Assembly (NCBI GenBank): GCA_958450365.1
Contig: CAUEEP010000733.1
Span: forward strand, 1,756,001 to 1,820,000
Direction: 5' to 3'
From: Mesorhabditis belari
Lineage: Eukaryota > Nematoda > Chromadorea > Rhabditida > Rhabditidae
DNA: 64,000 bases
The notes under the pieces are model-generated. The model was not told where the DNA came from and did not search any database. It saw only the letters and a program-made list of their open reading frames with translations. A program made the position numbers and the translations under genes. Position 1 is the first letter of the stretch; the number at the start of each line of letters is the position of its first letter. Shown one piece after another: positions 10,113 to 21,204 of this stretch.

Positions 10113-11127
10113 ATGAAATCGCTACTCTTCGGACTTCTGCTCGTATCGATGGCTTTGGCCGGAGGGTATCTTTTAAAAGTACCACTAGATCAAGCAATAG
10201 ATATTCATAGCTAAGCTGGAAGGGAACCGTATAGGAAAGATAATAATATGATGAACAAAATGACAAGCTTTTTAGACTGGGTCCTGCTGGTGAGGCGAGA
10301 GTCCGACGGGGAGGTGATGGGAAGGTGAAACGAGATGTGATCGATGATTTGAGAAGGTGAGCTCTTACCGATTGAAGCTTCTAATTGTAAGCTTTGATTC
10401 TACACTTTTAAATGCTGAATTTCCAGATTCCCTGGAAAACGTGACGTTATGGATGATTTGAGAAGATTCCCCGGAAAACGGGATGTGATGGATGACTTGA
10501 GAAGGCTAGTAGAGAGTCCTTCAAAGAAATGTTCCCAAATTCTCAGCTTTGATCGTACTCTTGTAAATGATAAATTTTCAGATTCCCTGGAAAACGTGAA
10601 AATCGTGTAATGGACGATTTGAGAAGGCAAGTCTTTACCAATTACTCAATAAAGAACACTTGTAAAACAGAAAATTCTAGATTCCCGGGCAAGCGTGATG
10701 TGATGGATGACTTGAGAAGATTCCCCGGTAAACGTGATGTGCTGGATGACTTGAGAAGATTCCCCGGTAAACGTGATGTGCTGGATGACTTGAGAAGATT
10801 CCCCGGTAAACGTGATGTGCTGGATGACTTGAGAAGATTCCCCGGTAAACGTGATGTGATGGATGACTTAAGACGGTAAACTTTAATCGATTTTCGATGG
10901 AGTTTTCAATATCAATGACACTGTAACGATAATTTTCAGGTTCCCAGGCAAGCGTGACGTGATGGATGATTTGAGAAGGTAAGTGGCTGAAGAGTGTTCA
11001 CCATGATCTTAATTCAGCAAACAATGATTCTTGAAAATTTTCATTTTTCAGATTAGTAAAAAACGGACAGTTTTCATCAGTTTTTAAGTTTTAACTCGTT
11101 CATTTTAGATTCCCTGGAAGACGTTAG
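10113..11127 (+). CDS. Candidate neuropeptide precursor with ten DVxDDLRRFPG repeats
   Basis: Seven exons are in perfect phase: 10113-10165, 10276-10356, 10427-10504, 10582-10626, 10681-10875, 10940-10978 and 11109-11127. The product has a signal peptide (MKSLLFGLLLVSMALAG) and a short spacer (GLGPAGEARVRRGGDGKVKR). Ten repeats of D-V-(M/L/I)-D-D-L-R-R-F-P-G follow, separated by KR (the last by RR); one is ENRVMDDLRRFPG. Gly before a dibasic site predicts C-terminal amidation. Internal RR could alternatively release DVMDDL and FP-amide. Every repeat exon begins and ends in phase 2 inside the same Arg codon, so exons can be duplicated without frame loss. Introns 3 and 4 have GC donors (gctagt, gcaagt). 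An acceptor (acatttcag) ten bases before ATG suggests trans-splicing. AATAAA is at 11135. I do not recognise the family. Confidence 0.85.
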
Positions 11128-12613
11128 ATTGACCAATAAAAAGGAATCGATTGAACATTTTTGCGTTGTATTTTTTGTGAAAATTTGATTTTAACTAACG
11201 AATCATCACTTGTTCTGTCTAGAAACATCATTGTAACTAGCATAAAATCTTTAATGAACACGATAAAAACAAAAGCGAAAACAGGAAATGAACCAAACTC
11301 ATGAACCACAAATATTTCCTTCAAAATTTTCCAAACCAGGCAATACAGACAACTTTGAAAACTTCTCAGCCGTCTCTTCAGCTAGATGAGGTAGAATAAA
11401 TGGCTGCCTTTCGAGTGAGAACTTGTCTGAAACATTTTCGAGTTTTAGATCTCGATTTCTTATCATCTCTACTATATATAAAACAATCTCTGTCCGTACG
11501 TGCGCGCACTACGGGCGTTCCCGTTGAGTATTATAAAAAAACGCTGAAAAACCTGTCTAATGAAATTTCATGTAGTTGTGCCTTTGAAAATTTTTGCAAA
11601 AAGTCAAAATAGGTGGTCACTGGGGGAGGTCGAACCCGGGTCGTGGGTGCGTGAGGCGAGCGCGCTACCCGTTATGCCTTGAGTGAAATCGCATTTTACG
11701 CTGAAGTTTGCATGGTGGGGTTTTCCAACACAGGGAATTCGTTTTTGGCAATCATTTTTACAATTTCTAAAGCAGCCCGCCGTTAGGCTGGTCTACTTTA
11801 TATAATTACGAAATGTCTGTCCGTCAACTTTTTCAGATCTCGGTCCCTCGTAAAGCGAGCAGGCTGAAATTTTGACAGTAAACGCAGGAGTCAAAATAAA
11901 GGGGCTCGTGTCCAGGCGTTTTTCTCGGAAGTACGTTTTAGTACTACTTACGTACACCCCGGACTCCCAGCCTAAAACCCCCTCCAGAATCACGCTCTGT
12001 GCACCGATTTCAATTCTGATTGCAGATTTGGATTCCTCTCAAAAAATTGAGGGGTACGGGAAAGATTTTCAGCTATGGTTTGTTCGGTGGAAAATTTTAT
12101 TTTTGAGTTTTCTTAAAACTGGGTTGTTATAGAATTTGTAGAAACCAAATTTATAGACGTGATTTTTTAACTAGAAATTCTGATTTTTCAAGCTGACCAT
12201 TCTTGGTGAATTCACCATAGAAGGTGCTCCATATTTTAATATTAATATAGAAAATGTCTCTAGTATCTACTCTCAAAAATGAGAAAAATTTATGGTGAAT
12301 TGAAGGAATGAGGTCATGGTAAAGTCGCCGATATTTTGTATAGTTCAACCTAATATTCAATGATGTTTATAAGCTATTTAGGAACATAAAAGTGATCACA
12401 TTTCCAACAATTCTCAAAGGCAACGCGTTGCCTAGACGTGCAAAGAACACGCCCACAATAGCCGTAAAAGCCATTCCTGCTAGTTGTTATAGAATTTGTA
12501 GACACCAAATTTATAGACGTGATTTTTTTAACTAGAAATTTCCCTTGATTTATCTAGCACTTTGTGTTTTCAAGAATGTAAACGCAGTGCGCACTTCAAA
12601 AGATTTTTCTAGA
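11128..12613. other. Repeat-rich intergenic stretch between neuropeptide and receptor genes
   Basis: Two related blocks start TCTCTACTATATATAAAA (11467) and TCTACTTTATATAATTAC (11792), and each is soon followed by CTGTCCGT. This resembles the 5' ends of Helitron-type or other dispersed repeats, but no rolling-circle protein is present. Between them lies a tRNA-like sequence (11612-11680). A 56-bp direct repeat (12124-12179 and 12484-12540, starting TTGTTATAGAATTTGTAGA) lies just 3' of the receptor gene. No gene is supported. Confidence 0.5.
11612..11680 (-). repeat. tRNA-like (SINE-type) sequence with A and B boxes
   Basis: On the minus strand there is an A-box-like segment (TAACGGGTAGCGCGCTCGCC), a possible CAC anticodon region and a B box (GGGTTCGACC). 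The acceptor arms do not pair convincingly, so it is treated as a tRNA-derived repeat rather than a functional tRNA. Confidence 0.5.
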
Positions 12614-15600
12614 TTAACTAAAGGATTTGGTGCACCAGAATCGATGCGTTAACAATTCAGGGCACAAAGTACACCACTCACTCACCTCCAAAGCTTGTAG
12701 ATATCGCGACGCACTGAGCGATTCATCGTTACATAGACGATTGCGGGGAATCCTTAAGTTAAAGGAGGTGTGGCAATCTAAGTGTGACGATTCTAAGTGA
12801 AAAGATTTCGAACCAGTCAATGTTTGTTTCCCATGCGACCTACTGCCACCGGCGCTTTTAAAAAGTCTTTGGGAAACTAACTTATCATAAGTTGACCTTG
12901 AGTTCAAAAATGCCTTATAAAACTTTAAACAAAAGTATAACTTTTGATAGGGTAGCGCATAGCAAAAACTAAAACTATATTCGGAATCAGTGTGAAATTC
13001 TACGTCGAATGGTATATAGCAAATGCCATTTGATCACCTTGCCCACTTGAAATTCCCTTGTTAGAAACGGCCGTGATTGTCACACCCCATTAAGGTGTCT
13101 TTAGGAACAAATGAACTGATTGAATTTAACTAATTAGCTTAAAGATAGAAGCTTCAGTGCCCGAGAAGTTGAACCAACTAACCGCTGCACATCTCCCACG
13201 CAAAGTGGCCGAGCAGGATGAAGAAAGGAGGAGTCCAAAAAAACTAAAAGTGACACGGATCTGTTAGATTAGTTCACTAATAGTAAAAATCAATAAAAAC
13301 TTTTAAAAAAACAATCTAATCGTAAGGAAAAGTCATTTGTACGTACTTGCATATAAGTGTAAGTGACAGCGGCAACAAAGTTTGCCATACAGATGGCAGT
13401 GGCTTGGATGAACACCTAAAAGGATTTGATGACTGTTTCAACAATTACAAATTTAATGCTTTAAAAAGAAACAAACATATTAAACACATATAGTTTAAGT
13501 TTAAGTCATTTTGTTTTCATTATTGCCTTTCGGGCTGATATTTGTCTAGAAACTCCCGTGGAAAGCGCTTACTATGGCACGAAAATCTGATCAATTGAGT
13601 TTTTCACAAACGTATGTGAAGTTTTTTTGAAAGAATCAAAACTGAAATATGATTCCAACATTTTCAATGTTTAATAAATTTGAAAACTGATAAATAGTGA
13701 GGCATTTCTTATCATTAAACAAGAATAACTAAGTCTGACCTCTTCAGGTATAATTTAGTGATCGAATTCCAATAAATCGGCTTTCCGCATAACAAATTGA
13801 GTAAACAGTAAAAGTAAGTGAGCATTTTATGTTTGTCCCAACTCTAATTCAGTGCTTTCTTAATGATCTTTTCATAAACATTTCATGTTTGTCCAAACTC
13901 TAATTCAGTGCTTTCTTACCGATCTTTTCATAAGCGCTAAACAACCTTCAAGCTCAAAAGTTCCCATAAATATTTAACGCTCTGTATTCACCGATTTTTG
14001 TCCCCAAGTCATCTGGGAATGTGGTCCTCGCTGATTGAAGCGATATCCCAAACAAGCACATAAAATTGTATACAAACTGCACGTAATCGCACACAGCGAC
14101 AGGTTGTTGATCACCATTTGAATGGTCATGTACTGGAACTAAGAATAGTACAACTGAATTTATGATATCACCTCATTGGAACGCTTTGAGTAAATGAATG
14201 GATCGTAGAACCATGAGCAATGGAAAGAGTTGAATAAGATTGGTGAGTTGAATAGGAAAAACCAGGCTCCGTAAAGGATTGTGAAAAAGAGGATAAGGAC
14301 GAGCTTCCAGCCTAAAGGAATTGTTATTTAAAGTCAAGGTATCAAAGATATCCTGTCAGCTTATGTAACTTGTCGTTTTCAATTCAAATTTTCCCCGCCT
14401 ATGCCAAGCGATGCATTCAATAAATCATTCATAAGGCTTAAATTTACAACATGACCAAAAAGCTAAAAAAACTCTGGAAAGCAAAAGACATGATAAACTT
14501 TAATTTTTAATCTCTATAATTTCCATACATTGATTTCCATACATTGATAAGCTCCTTTTCAAACCACCTTTGAACACTCGTTCAACCAAGTGTGGCTTCC
14601 ACAACTCCATCAGTCGATTTACGACCAAGACTAAGCAACACAAGCACGATGTTGACCAACAACCTGAAAAATCTATCTTTTTTTCTTTATCTATATCTCA
14701 CCATCGCCCCAAGCTCCGAAAATAAAAATCAAATCTGGATTAGTGCAGAAAACGGCGCCTTTGATCAGTAGATAACCGGTCATGATTGAATTGGTCAACA
14801 AACCGAGCATCTCAATGATTCCGAGAAGGAACATGATCTGAAATTTGAACTGGTAAAAGTAAATTGGGCTAGAGACAGGGTGCGCCGAGAGTTTTGTTAT
14901 CATCTTACCGAACGCATCCCATTGCACGCAAATTCAAACGAAATTTACAAAAAATCAAACAAGAAAACCAATTTAGAATATGTAACAACGATATAGGTTA
15001 AAAAAGAATTACATTAAATGCTCAAAATGTCTCCGTTTGCTTCAATACACTTGCTGAGTCGCTTTCGAACTATGGTCGCGCACTCGTTCACCGAAATCTC
15101 ACTCCAAGCCCCACTCAAAGGGACTTTGAGCTGTCCAACTGATGTGAATCTGGTGCGGCTCTTAGCACTTTTGATTTCCCATAGCCAGTGATTATCTCAG
15201 AATTATACTTCCCCCTTTTTATGCAGCTCGATGATCATTATCTGTTCAGTGTCGACTTTCATCCTCTGACCACACCTTTTGCATGTGTAAAAATTTTCTA
15301 ATTTGTTAAAAATAATACAAAAACATTATTGTGATTGTGAAAATTGTGATTTAAAATACAAAACGGCAAAAGATATACCGTAAAAAAAATTTAATAGAAG
15401 CCCCGGTGCTTCTATTTTTCAACCCCTTAAAATCGGTCGGTCAAAAAAATAGGTAAGGGTCTCCCATATGAATCGAAAATTTGTTTTTTCTTTAAAACTG
15501 TTTTAAACGATAGCCCTTGGCTTAAAAAGATTGTAGGACACGTTTTCCGGTGAAAATCTTTTCTTACCTAGAGCCTCTAGCAGTTTTTCTGAAAAAGTCG

Positions 15601-18209
15601 ATTTTTTTCAAAAATTTTTGAATTTTTTGAAAACCGTCCAACTAATTTTACTGCCAATGATCATTTTGGCATATTTATGCGAATTCTATCCATTCGTATC
15701 AAGAAATGTCCCAAAAGAATAAATATTTTGAAGGGTCAGAGGCGAGGGGGCTTCTATGAGAGTTTTTACGGTAGGTCATACAATAATGATAGCAGAACAT
15801 TTGGCGCACTCTGTACCAGATGAATGACTTACTTTATAGCAGGACCATTTGAAAAGGCCGGTGCAAGAGATCACATACAGCGATGGGATGTAGAGGATCT
15901 GGAAAGGCTAATCTTTACACTATTCTTGTTGGGACAGTCTCAGCCATGCACAGTCCGGTTCTAGGAAAAGTCCAGGAACAGAGAATTTGATGAAAACCCA
16001 AGAAATCTTTCACTGCTTAAACTGAAACTTGTGGTACCTGCTTTTCGGCTCACACTTACAATTAGTGGATGGCTTGTTCTTTGTAGTGTACTTTGTACTT
16101 AAAAAGTAGAAACACACTCTATCTTGTGCACAAAACTTTTCATTTTTGGTGACAAGTGAACACTGAGAACGTCAAAGTATTAGAGTGATGGGAATGAAAG
16201 CAACGCTCACATATCTTTCCGAAAATAAAAAAGATTGCAAGTCTCAACCAATAAGTGTTGTATATTGCTCGAAAGCTCTGAATCTCCTCTAAAAAATAGT
16301 GCAAAAAGATTTTGAATTGGATTAATTATTGAAGACTTGGGTGATTTTTAAGTTGAAAGGTCAAGAATGAGCATTTTCTGGTTTCTGGTTTTTCGGTTTC
16401 TTTTTCTGGTAATAGTCAGGCCCGGGTTTTCCGTTAGAAAATAACGCCAATTAAAGTTATTTCAAAAGAACTTCTTTTGTTTATTCGTCTTTTAGAGCTA
16501 AATGTTTATTTTTCGAAAAAGCCTTATTTTAGGCGAAAAAGGCTGCTTTGAACTTTGGATTCTCATATCTCGATAGAATCTAAGTTGGTCGTTTGAGTTT
16601 TGATATAAATAATGCGTAATGCATATCCTTAATATACTGGAAAAATTTGAAGCGAAAAGATCGGTGAAAGCGATAGTTGCCAGTAGGCACAGGTACTCAA
16701 GTTGAGACTCGACCTGCGGCTACTTTTTAACACCCAAGTCTTCAAGAATCAATCTAATTCAAAATCTTTTTACATTATTTTATAGAGAAGATTCACGGCT
16801 TTCGAACAGTGTGCAACACTTATTGGCTGAGGCTCGTAATCCATTTATTTTTGGAAAGATATGTGAGCGCTGGCTTCATTCCCATCAGTGGATGTTTATT
16901 TTTGAGCCGAAAGTACGCCTCAGGGTCCACTTCTTTGTGTTCACATCTAAGATTCACTTCCTTGTGTCTCTTAGCAACCAGAAATCTTTCTCGAAACTAG
17001 ACTCGACTTCTAAGAAATCTTATACATTGTATTACCGGCTAATTTTTGGTTTTCTAAGAATTTTCTTGGAGTTCAGCAACAGTCCAATTTTCTTTAAAGT
17101 TTATCCAAAAATACTCCTACTAATTATAGGGAAAAATCTCAAAAGTGGCCCTAAATGGATTTCAAAAAGTGTTTTTTTCTCAAAATACACTCTTCAAACT
17201 CGAATTGAAATGATGAATGACAATCGGCAGAAGATCAAAAATGCAAATGGTTTAACTAGGCTTTTGTGAAAAATTAACTACCGTGCTAGTTGGGCTCCAT
17301 CGTTCATTGCAGTTTACCCTTCACTATTTTTACAAAATTACTTTTCAGCCAATAGCTTTACTTAAGCTTTTCATGAAGTTAAGTACTTAAGTTAAGTTAA
17401 GTTAAGTTTTACTCAAGTTAACAATGTCTGAGCAAAACTAGAGCGCACCTCGATGACGATCCCATAAGTGAGCAGAGCTGCTCCAAGAAGTGGCCGTGGC
17501 TTTCCCTCAGCCCACCATTGTGCTTGGGTTTTGTTGGCGGCACTGAAAAAGTTTTACTTTTAACTTTGAGTTTGTAACTTTTTAACAAGTTTACAAAAAA
17601 ACTTTGAGAAACGTTTCACATCAAGACTAAAAAATTAATCAAAAATGACATACCGTAAAGACTGTAATAATACCCGATCCCCCTCGTACAGTCGCGTAGT
17701 CACAAAAGTTTTTTAGCATTTCTTTTTTCAAAGCGCCCGTACTTTCAAAAAAATGCGTCTTTGGTATCAAAAAATAGCCCTGAATTTCAGCCATTTTTTG
17801 GTACCTAAACGCCCATTGTAGCATAAACCAGTGTCGAGAAAAACTCGTTCAAAGCTAGACTACCCAACGCTCCGCACCGTCATTATGGGGATGGGGTACT
17901 ATTACATTATTTACGGTAGGTATTATTTGTGAATAGCTTTGCCAGTTATTTGATGGTTTTTAGCTTTAAGCACAGCACTTTCGTTGGCTCTCGAACTCTT
18001 GAAATACATTTGCGCAAGAAAAAAGTTGCTTATTACAAATAGCATTGATAAAAAAACCTTGGAATAGCTTTTTATTAGATTTAAAGAAGTAAACTTGTAA
18101 CAAAAAATTCAGATCCATGACAAGTGATTCACCTGCAATTGTACAACTCGAGATACTGTGAGCCGCCTCGTTCAATCAGCCCGAAAACGCTATTTTCGTA
18201 AATAGACAT
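12614..18209 (-). CDS. Srt-family seven-transmembrane chemoreceptor
   Basis: Eleven exons join in phase on the minus strand: 18209-18133, 17542-17449, 15898-15833, 14837-14702, 14663-14565, 14311-14172, 14138-13992, 13415-13347, 13243-13183, 12752-12686, and a last codon and a half at 12617-12614. Srt landmarks occur in order: YLELYNCS near the N-terminus, WWAEGKPRPLLGAALLTYGI, ILYIPSLYVI, CYK-IMFLLGIIEMLGLL, the GAVFCTNPDLIFIFG loop, LVLVVNRLMELWKP, FNSFHCSWFYDPFIY, and FFWTPPFFILLGHFAWEMCS followed by FPAIVYVTMNRSVRR. The product is about 320 residues, normal for the family, with no frame damage seen. It presumably acts in sensory neurons, as its family does. Introns 1, 2 and 3 each contain a transposon-derived element, which makes the gene 5.6 kb long. 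Confidence 0.9.
14876..15813. mobile_element. Internally deleted Tc1/mariner-superfamily element in srt intron 3
   Basis: Ends are CAGGGTGCGCCGAGAGTT and the inverse, AACATTTGGCGCACTCTG. TA follows the right end; the left TA is mutated. On the minus strand it retains what look like transposase N- and C-terminal scraps (EQIMIIELHKKG, then VRKRLSKCIEANGDILSI) joined across a deletion. It occupies almost all of the 994-bp intron. A further MITE (15376-15773) is inserted in it. Its termini match the MITE at 19948-20486. Confidence 0.7.
15376..15773. mobile_element. MITE nested in the deleted transposon
   Basis: Ends are TACCGTAAAAAAAATTTAAT, followed by AGAAGCCCC, and the inverse, GGGGGCTTCTATGAGAG followed by TTTTTACGGTA. 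There is no coding sequence. The TACCGTAAA terminus recurs in the elements at 17651 and 59604. Confidence 0.7.
16090..16970. mobile_element. Foldback element in srt intron 2
   Basis: About 245 bp at 16100-16346 are repeated inverted at about 16731-16960. For example, ACCAATAAGTGTTGTATATT opposes AACACTTATTGGCTGAGG, and GAAGACTTGGGTG opposes CACCCAAGTCTTC. The spacer is about 385 bp. Outer limits are approximate and no target duplication was identified. Confidence 0.65.
17651..17918. mobile_element. TACCGTAAA-type MITE in srt intron 1
   Basis: It starts TACCGTAAAGACTGTAATAA and ends with the inverse, GTACTATTACATTATTTACGG followed by TA. A second copy in opposite orientation lies at 59604-59863, sharing the GTACGAGGGGGA and CCGCACCGTCATTATG internal blocks. 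Confidence 0.8.
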
Positions 18210-19002
18210 TTGACTGAATATCTTTTACTTGCTCTTATCAAGTATAAACTTTAGAAGTGCTTTTTTGAAAGCTTGAGATTGATTTCCATTTCCTCAATTG
18301 CCGCTTTTTTCAAGTAATTAGTGGGGAGGATTTTGCAAAGAAGAAAACACTCGATTTCAAGAAAAGTTTCTTTTAATTAAGAAATTTAATTAAAAGAACA
18401 AAAAACAACAATGAAACTTAATAATAAAAGATTAAACGATTAAACGATTTGCCTTTTAAAGCACGTATTTCAGACTACCGTAAACCAAATCGCCGGCTTT
18501 CATTTAATTAGCTCAATTTTTGATGAGGAATCACAAGACTCAATGATATCAAAATTGGGATGATCCATGACAATGTAAACTTGCGTGTTTATGGTAGCTT
18601 TCTAAAATAGGTGCCTTTCAGAAATTGTGAGACACAAACTAGCCTTTTCTAAAAAGAATAATCAACTATCAAGACTCATGATGTCTCCAAAGCTGCAATT
18701 CTGTTTGCGGATTCAAAATCTCCAAATGCGATTTAGTGGTCCTGAAACAAAAACACAAGGTCATTTTCAATGGAAACGGCTAAAATGACTTCGCTTCACA
18801 AGCCGAATTCTCGATGTCACAAGCAAATTACTTAATTCTAAGTCGTAGCTTTTGTCAAAGAAGACTCTTGAGCTTCTTCGTTCGTTTGACTAATGACAAT
18901 TTTTCTGAAGTATTCTTTTCAAAACTCAAATTCAAATCTTTTCTGAAGTACCCCTTTCACTGTTCTTTGTGATTTCTGCTTTCTGATAAAAGACTAACTA
19001 TA
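18210..19002. other. Promoter side of the srt gene; one isolated possible exon
   Basis: Minus-strand 18757-18687 reads, after a good acceptor (tttgtttcag), as a possible terminal exon ending ELQLWRHHES-stop, but no partner exon is evident. The remainder contains a short AATTAAAAG palindrome near 18370-18400 and nothing else recognised. Confidence 0.3.
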
Positions 19003-19474
19003 GAAAGTGATAAACTCCGGACATTCATGGATTGTCGTCTTTTATGTTGAGTGGTGTCCTGCGAGTAAAAGGTTAACGAAGTTCCAAAGTTTTCAGTCAA
19101 ATCTTCAGTCTTCAGTCACTAAATTCCAACAAATCAAGAGAAAAATGGCCGAGTTTACTCAGCGCTTTGACCACAGAAGCAATGGTTTACCGCTAAAAAT
19201 ACCAGACAAATTCACATGGAATTCAGTTTGCAGCGATAGAAAGATCGGAGGAGGCAACCTTTGAGAAGTACGGGATTACGAATATCCCTGGATTCTCATT
19301 TTCCCCACCTGAAACAGATATACTCAAACTCAAATGCTCAAGTCTCTTGAAAATGCATTCGAGATGAATTTAGGAGAATCTTACGACAATCCACTCATTA
19401 ATGTTTACGATACTGATAGTGATATCGTCGAATTGGTCAACGAAACTCTTCACGTTTTGTCCAACAAATTGTAA
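19003..19474 (+). pseudogene. Thioredoxin/PDI-domain pseudogene
   Basis: The sequence reads HSWIVVFYVEWCPASKRLTK, a thioredoxin-type strand plus a CPAS active-site-like motif (the second Cys is replaced by Ser). Further on it reads FAAIERSEEATFEKYGITNI-PGF, the usual strand after the active site, and ends LVNETLHVLSNKL-stop. These pieces lie in different frames. An in-frame TAA at about 19194 interrupts the middle, and the only possible introns would be about 21-25 bp. The likely parent is a secreted or ER PDI-like protein. Loss of the resolving Cys and the frame breaks argue for a pseudogene. Confidence 0.6.
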
Positions 19475-19511
19475 CGTATATAAACACGTATTCAAACCTC
19501 ATTTAACCTTT

Positions 19512-20575
19512 TTAAATGGCAATTTTGATAATCAAAATCCCATAAAAGTCAAGAATTATAAATACTTGCAAATAGTCAAAAACTACAAGATTGTTAAGCA
19601 ATGTATTTCCGATTCCAAACAGTTTTTGCAATAATCTACTGTGAGCAATCTCTTCTTCCTTGAAAAACTCACAAAAATTTGTCAAGATCCCAAAAAGATC
19701 ATCAGCCAGATGAATCCATTCCACTTCAAACATTAAAAAAAGTAGGAGAACAGTGAAATGGAGAATCGGTTGGATGATGGGAAGAAAACTGTGATTCAGA
19801 TGACAGAACTGAATTCAATGAATCAAGGCTTAAATTACATCCTAAGCTCACCATTTTCGAGCGAATTATCTTCACGTAGATGCAGACACAGATCTAGAGA
19901 ATTACACATAGAAAACATTGGCCAATCTATAAATGAAACTTGATTTACAGGGTGCGCCGAAAGTTCTGTCCTTCCTAAATTCTCTTGAATTGAATTCTCT
20001 CTGATTGTTATTATTACATAAGTATTTATAGCCAAAAGATAACCAATTTTCCATAGAATTTAAATCTTATTACAGTCTTTAAATAACTTCTTTAGATTTT
20101 GAGTTATTACAATTTGCGTTGAGCTCTGTGATCGCACCAGTTATTAGTATTACTAGCATAAGAAAATCTGTCAAACAAAGAACTCAGATGATTGGAAATA
20201 TTCAAAAAAATTGTTTATCAGTTCCAAACTGGAAATACAACAACGGTTTTCAATAGGTTTGTAATTTTTATAGAAATTTTTGCAATGAAAAATCGCAAAA
20301 ATATGTGCAGACGCTTTTTTTCGAAGACCATAGAATAGCGATAACTCAAAATCTAAAGAAGTTATTTAAAGACTGTAATAAGATTTAAATTATGTGAAAA
20401 ATTGGCTATCTTTTGGATATAAACACTTATGAAATAATAAAAATCAGAGAGATTTCTAAAAAGGACAGAACTTTCGCCGCACCCTGTAGTTTTTTTGAAT
20501 GAAAGTGGAGATTTTTTTATAAATGAAACGGCTTAAAAGCTCTTTTTCAAAGCCAATTTGTGTCAAATTTCTTTT
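19512..20575 (-). pseudogene. Broken Sra-type receptor copy, split by a MITE
   Basis: This stretch aligns with the first two exons and 5' flank of the intact receptor at 27792-29252. Matches include HLADDLFGILTNF followed by a GTGAGT donor, and the block CAGAACTGAATTCAAT on the plus strand. Exons 3 onward are missing, since the sequence diverges after about 19640. The copy's 5' part is displaced by the insertion at 19948-20486; homology resumes at about 20489-20575. It is therefore a partial duplicate. Confidence 0.65.
19948..20486. mobile_element. Long-TIR MITE, CAGGGTGCG family, with TA target duplication
   Basis: Ends are CAGGGTGCGCCGAAAGTTCT and the inverse, AGAACTTTCGCCGCACCCTG. TA lies on both sides (19946-19947, 20487-20488). 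The inverted repeats extend about 165 bp, including the shared ATCTTATTACAGTCTTTAAA block. There is no coding sequence. Termini match the deleted transposon at 14876-15813. The paralogous empty site lies near 29254. Confidence 0.85.
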
Positions 20576-20589
20576 GAATTTTATGGAAA

Positions 20590-21204
20590 ATGTTGCACTT
20601 TTGCATATTTCTTGTTTCTCTTTTTATTTGTGACATTGATGGAGCGACGGCAACGACAAAAAAAGTGACAACCACAACTACGGTATTGACACTTTCACTT
20701 GTATGAATAGCGATCAAAACTAATGTACGGTAAAGACACAGGAAAGTAAAAATCAACACTTGCATTTTAGCACTCGATGAATCAACTATCGGCTATGCTT
20801 GCAAGTAGGGGAAAGGCAAAAAGTAAGAATAGTTTTGTAGGTTTGGCGAGTCAAGCAAGCCAAAACTTGGTGACGCCGACTATAACGACAACAACTGTCT
20901 GCATTCAACGATTTTGTGATGGTTCTACGTATTCGTGTGGATCGAAAGGAGTAGTAAGCATTATGATAAGCAACGCTTAGCCCATTCCCTCTTTGAGATG
21001 TGCTACTAAAAAGTCGACATCAACGGGATTGTCATCAGTGCTCTAACAAATTGCACAAACCCAAACTATCCATATTGTCGGTGTCACAATGGTCGTAGTG
21101 GACTGCCAGCCTGCAGTTGCGTTCATTGTCGTGATCAGAATCCCACTTTTGCTGGTAGTTATACGGATGGATATTACTTTATTGATGAGCTCAACTATGG
21201 ATGA
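20590..21204 (+). CDS. Small secreted Thr-rich, Cys-rich protein of unknown family
   Basis: Exon 1 (20590-20682) encodes a signal peptide and Thr tract: MLHFCIFLVSLFICDIDGAT, then TTKKVTTTTT, with a GTATTG donor. A later exon (to about 20952) reads VTPTITTTTVCIQRFCDGST followed by YSCGSKG. The final exon reads TNCTNPNYPYCRCHNGRSG and continues Cys-rich to a stop at 21204 (…YYFIDELNYG). The start of the middle exon and the exact acceptor of the last (probably catcag at about 21039) are uncertain. Signal plus Thr-stretch plus short Cys-rich segments suggests an extracellular or cuticle-associated protein. No known domain is recognised. Confidence 0.5.

Noticed and set aside
11612..11680. Functional tRNA-Val(CAC)
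   Set aside because: Boxes A and B are present, but the acceptor stem does not pair, so it is treated as a tRNA-derived repeat.
11467..12130. Helitron insertion
   Set aside because: Only TC-start-like sequences were seen. No RepHel protein, no CTAG-hairpin 3' end and no A/T target evidence, so it is listed only as repeat-like.
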